From positions 3,361 to 8,736 of the forward strand of contig JABZGM010000081.1 of assembly GCA_015259235.1 (NCBI GenBank): a DNA stretch of 5,376 nucleotides, given 5' to 3'. The notes below the pieces were generated by a model. That model was not told the DNA's origin. It ran no database searches and saw only the letters and a list, made by a program, of their open reading frames with translations. The translations under genes and the position numbers were made by a program. The stretch comes from Alloprevotella sp. (GTDB taxonomy: Bacteria > Bacteroidota > Bacteroidia > Bacteroidales > Bacteroidaceae). Of this stretch, positions 5,314 to 5,376 are shown piece after piece (within the stretch, counting starts at the first letter, position 1; each line of letters starts with the position of its first letter).

Positions 5314-5326
5314 ACCCTACGGGGTT
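5313..5326 (+). terminator. Short hairpin after the helix-hairpin-helix gene
   Basis: AACCC (5313-5317) pairs with GGGTT (5322-5326) around a TACG loop, beginning at the last base of the stop codon. A pyrimidine-rich tail follows (ACTCCTTTCTCGTCTCC), not a clean U-run. It is a weak terminator candidate. The remaining bases to 5376 show no feature. Confidence 0.3.
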
Positions 5327-5376
5327 ACTCCTTTCTCGTCTCCTATTCTTTCTTCATACATCCAATCGTCTAGAAT

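Overview
The window looks like chromosomal DNA of a Bacteroidota bacterium, most likely Prevotella-like. The evidence is a lean outer-membrane TonB-dependent receptor, promoter -7 boxes of the Bacteroides type (TAnnTTTG) in front of both transcription units, start codons without a clear Shine-Dalgarno sequence, and the receptor / PnuC-type transporter / thiamine pyrophosphokinase gene order known from this phylum. The genus is an inference.

Layout. Positions 1-341 appear non-coding and hold hairpins, including a strong terminator for the minus-strand operon. Positions 342-4330 form one minus-strand unit. Read in transcription order it has a promoter (-7 box 4323-4330), a thiamine pyrophosphate (TPP) riboswitch (about 4231-4316), a TonB-dependent receptor (4222-2045), an intercistronic pair of hairpins (2031-1923), a PnuC-family transporter (1901-1203), a large palindromic repeat (1250-1048), thiamine pyrophosphokinase (950-342) and the terminator (240-172). 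A divergent gene on the plus strand (4537-5313), with its own -7 box at 4425-4432, encodes a membrane-anchored coiled-coil protein with two helix-hairpin-helix domains (ComEA-like).

How it works together. The minus-strand operon is a thiamine salvage system. The receptor should bring thiamine across the outer membrane using TonB energy, the PnuT-type carrier should let it cross the inner membrane by facilitated diffusion, and the kinase should trap it as TPP. TPP then binds the riboswitch in the leader and lowers expression, closing a feedback loop. This overall system is known in Bacteroidota and is not new.

The less expected material is non-coding. A 20-bp perfect inverted repeat (1051-1070 and 1228-1247) has one arm inside the last codons of the transporter gene. 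The two arms read in the same frame, so inversion of the segment would replace one short C-terminal tail with another. Other points are a terminator-like 12-bp hairpin between receptor and transporter, a 12-bp sequence upstream of the promoter complementary to the riboswitch core, a 133-bp element with 13-bp inverted ends at the left edge, and an in-frame 21-bp duplication in the helix-hairpin-helix gene.
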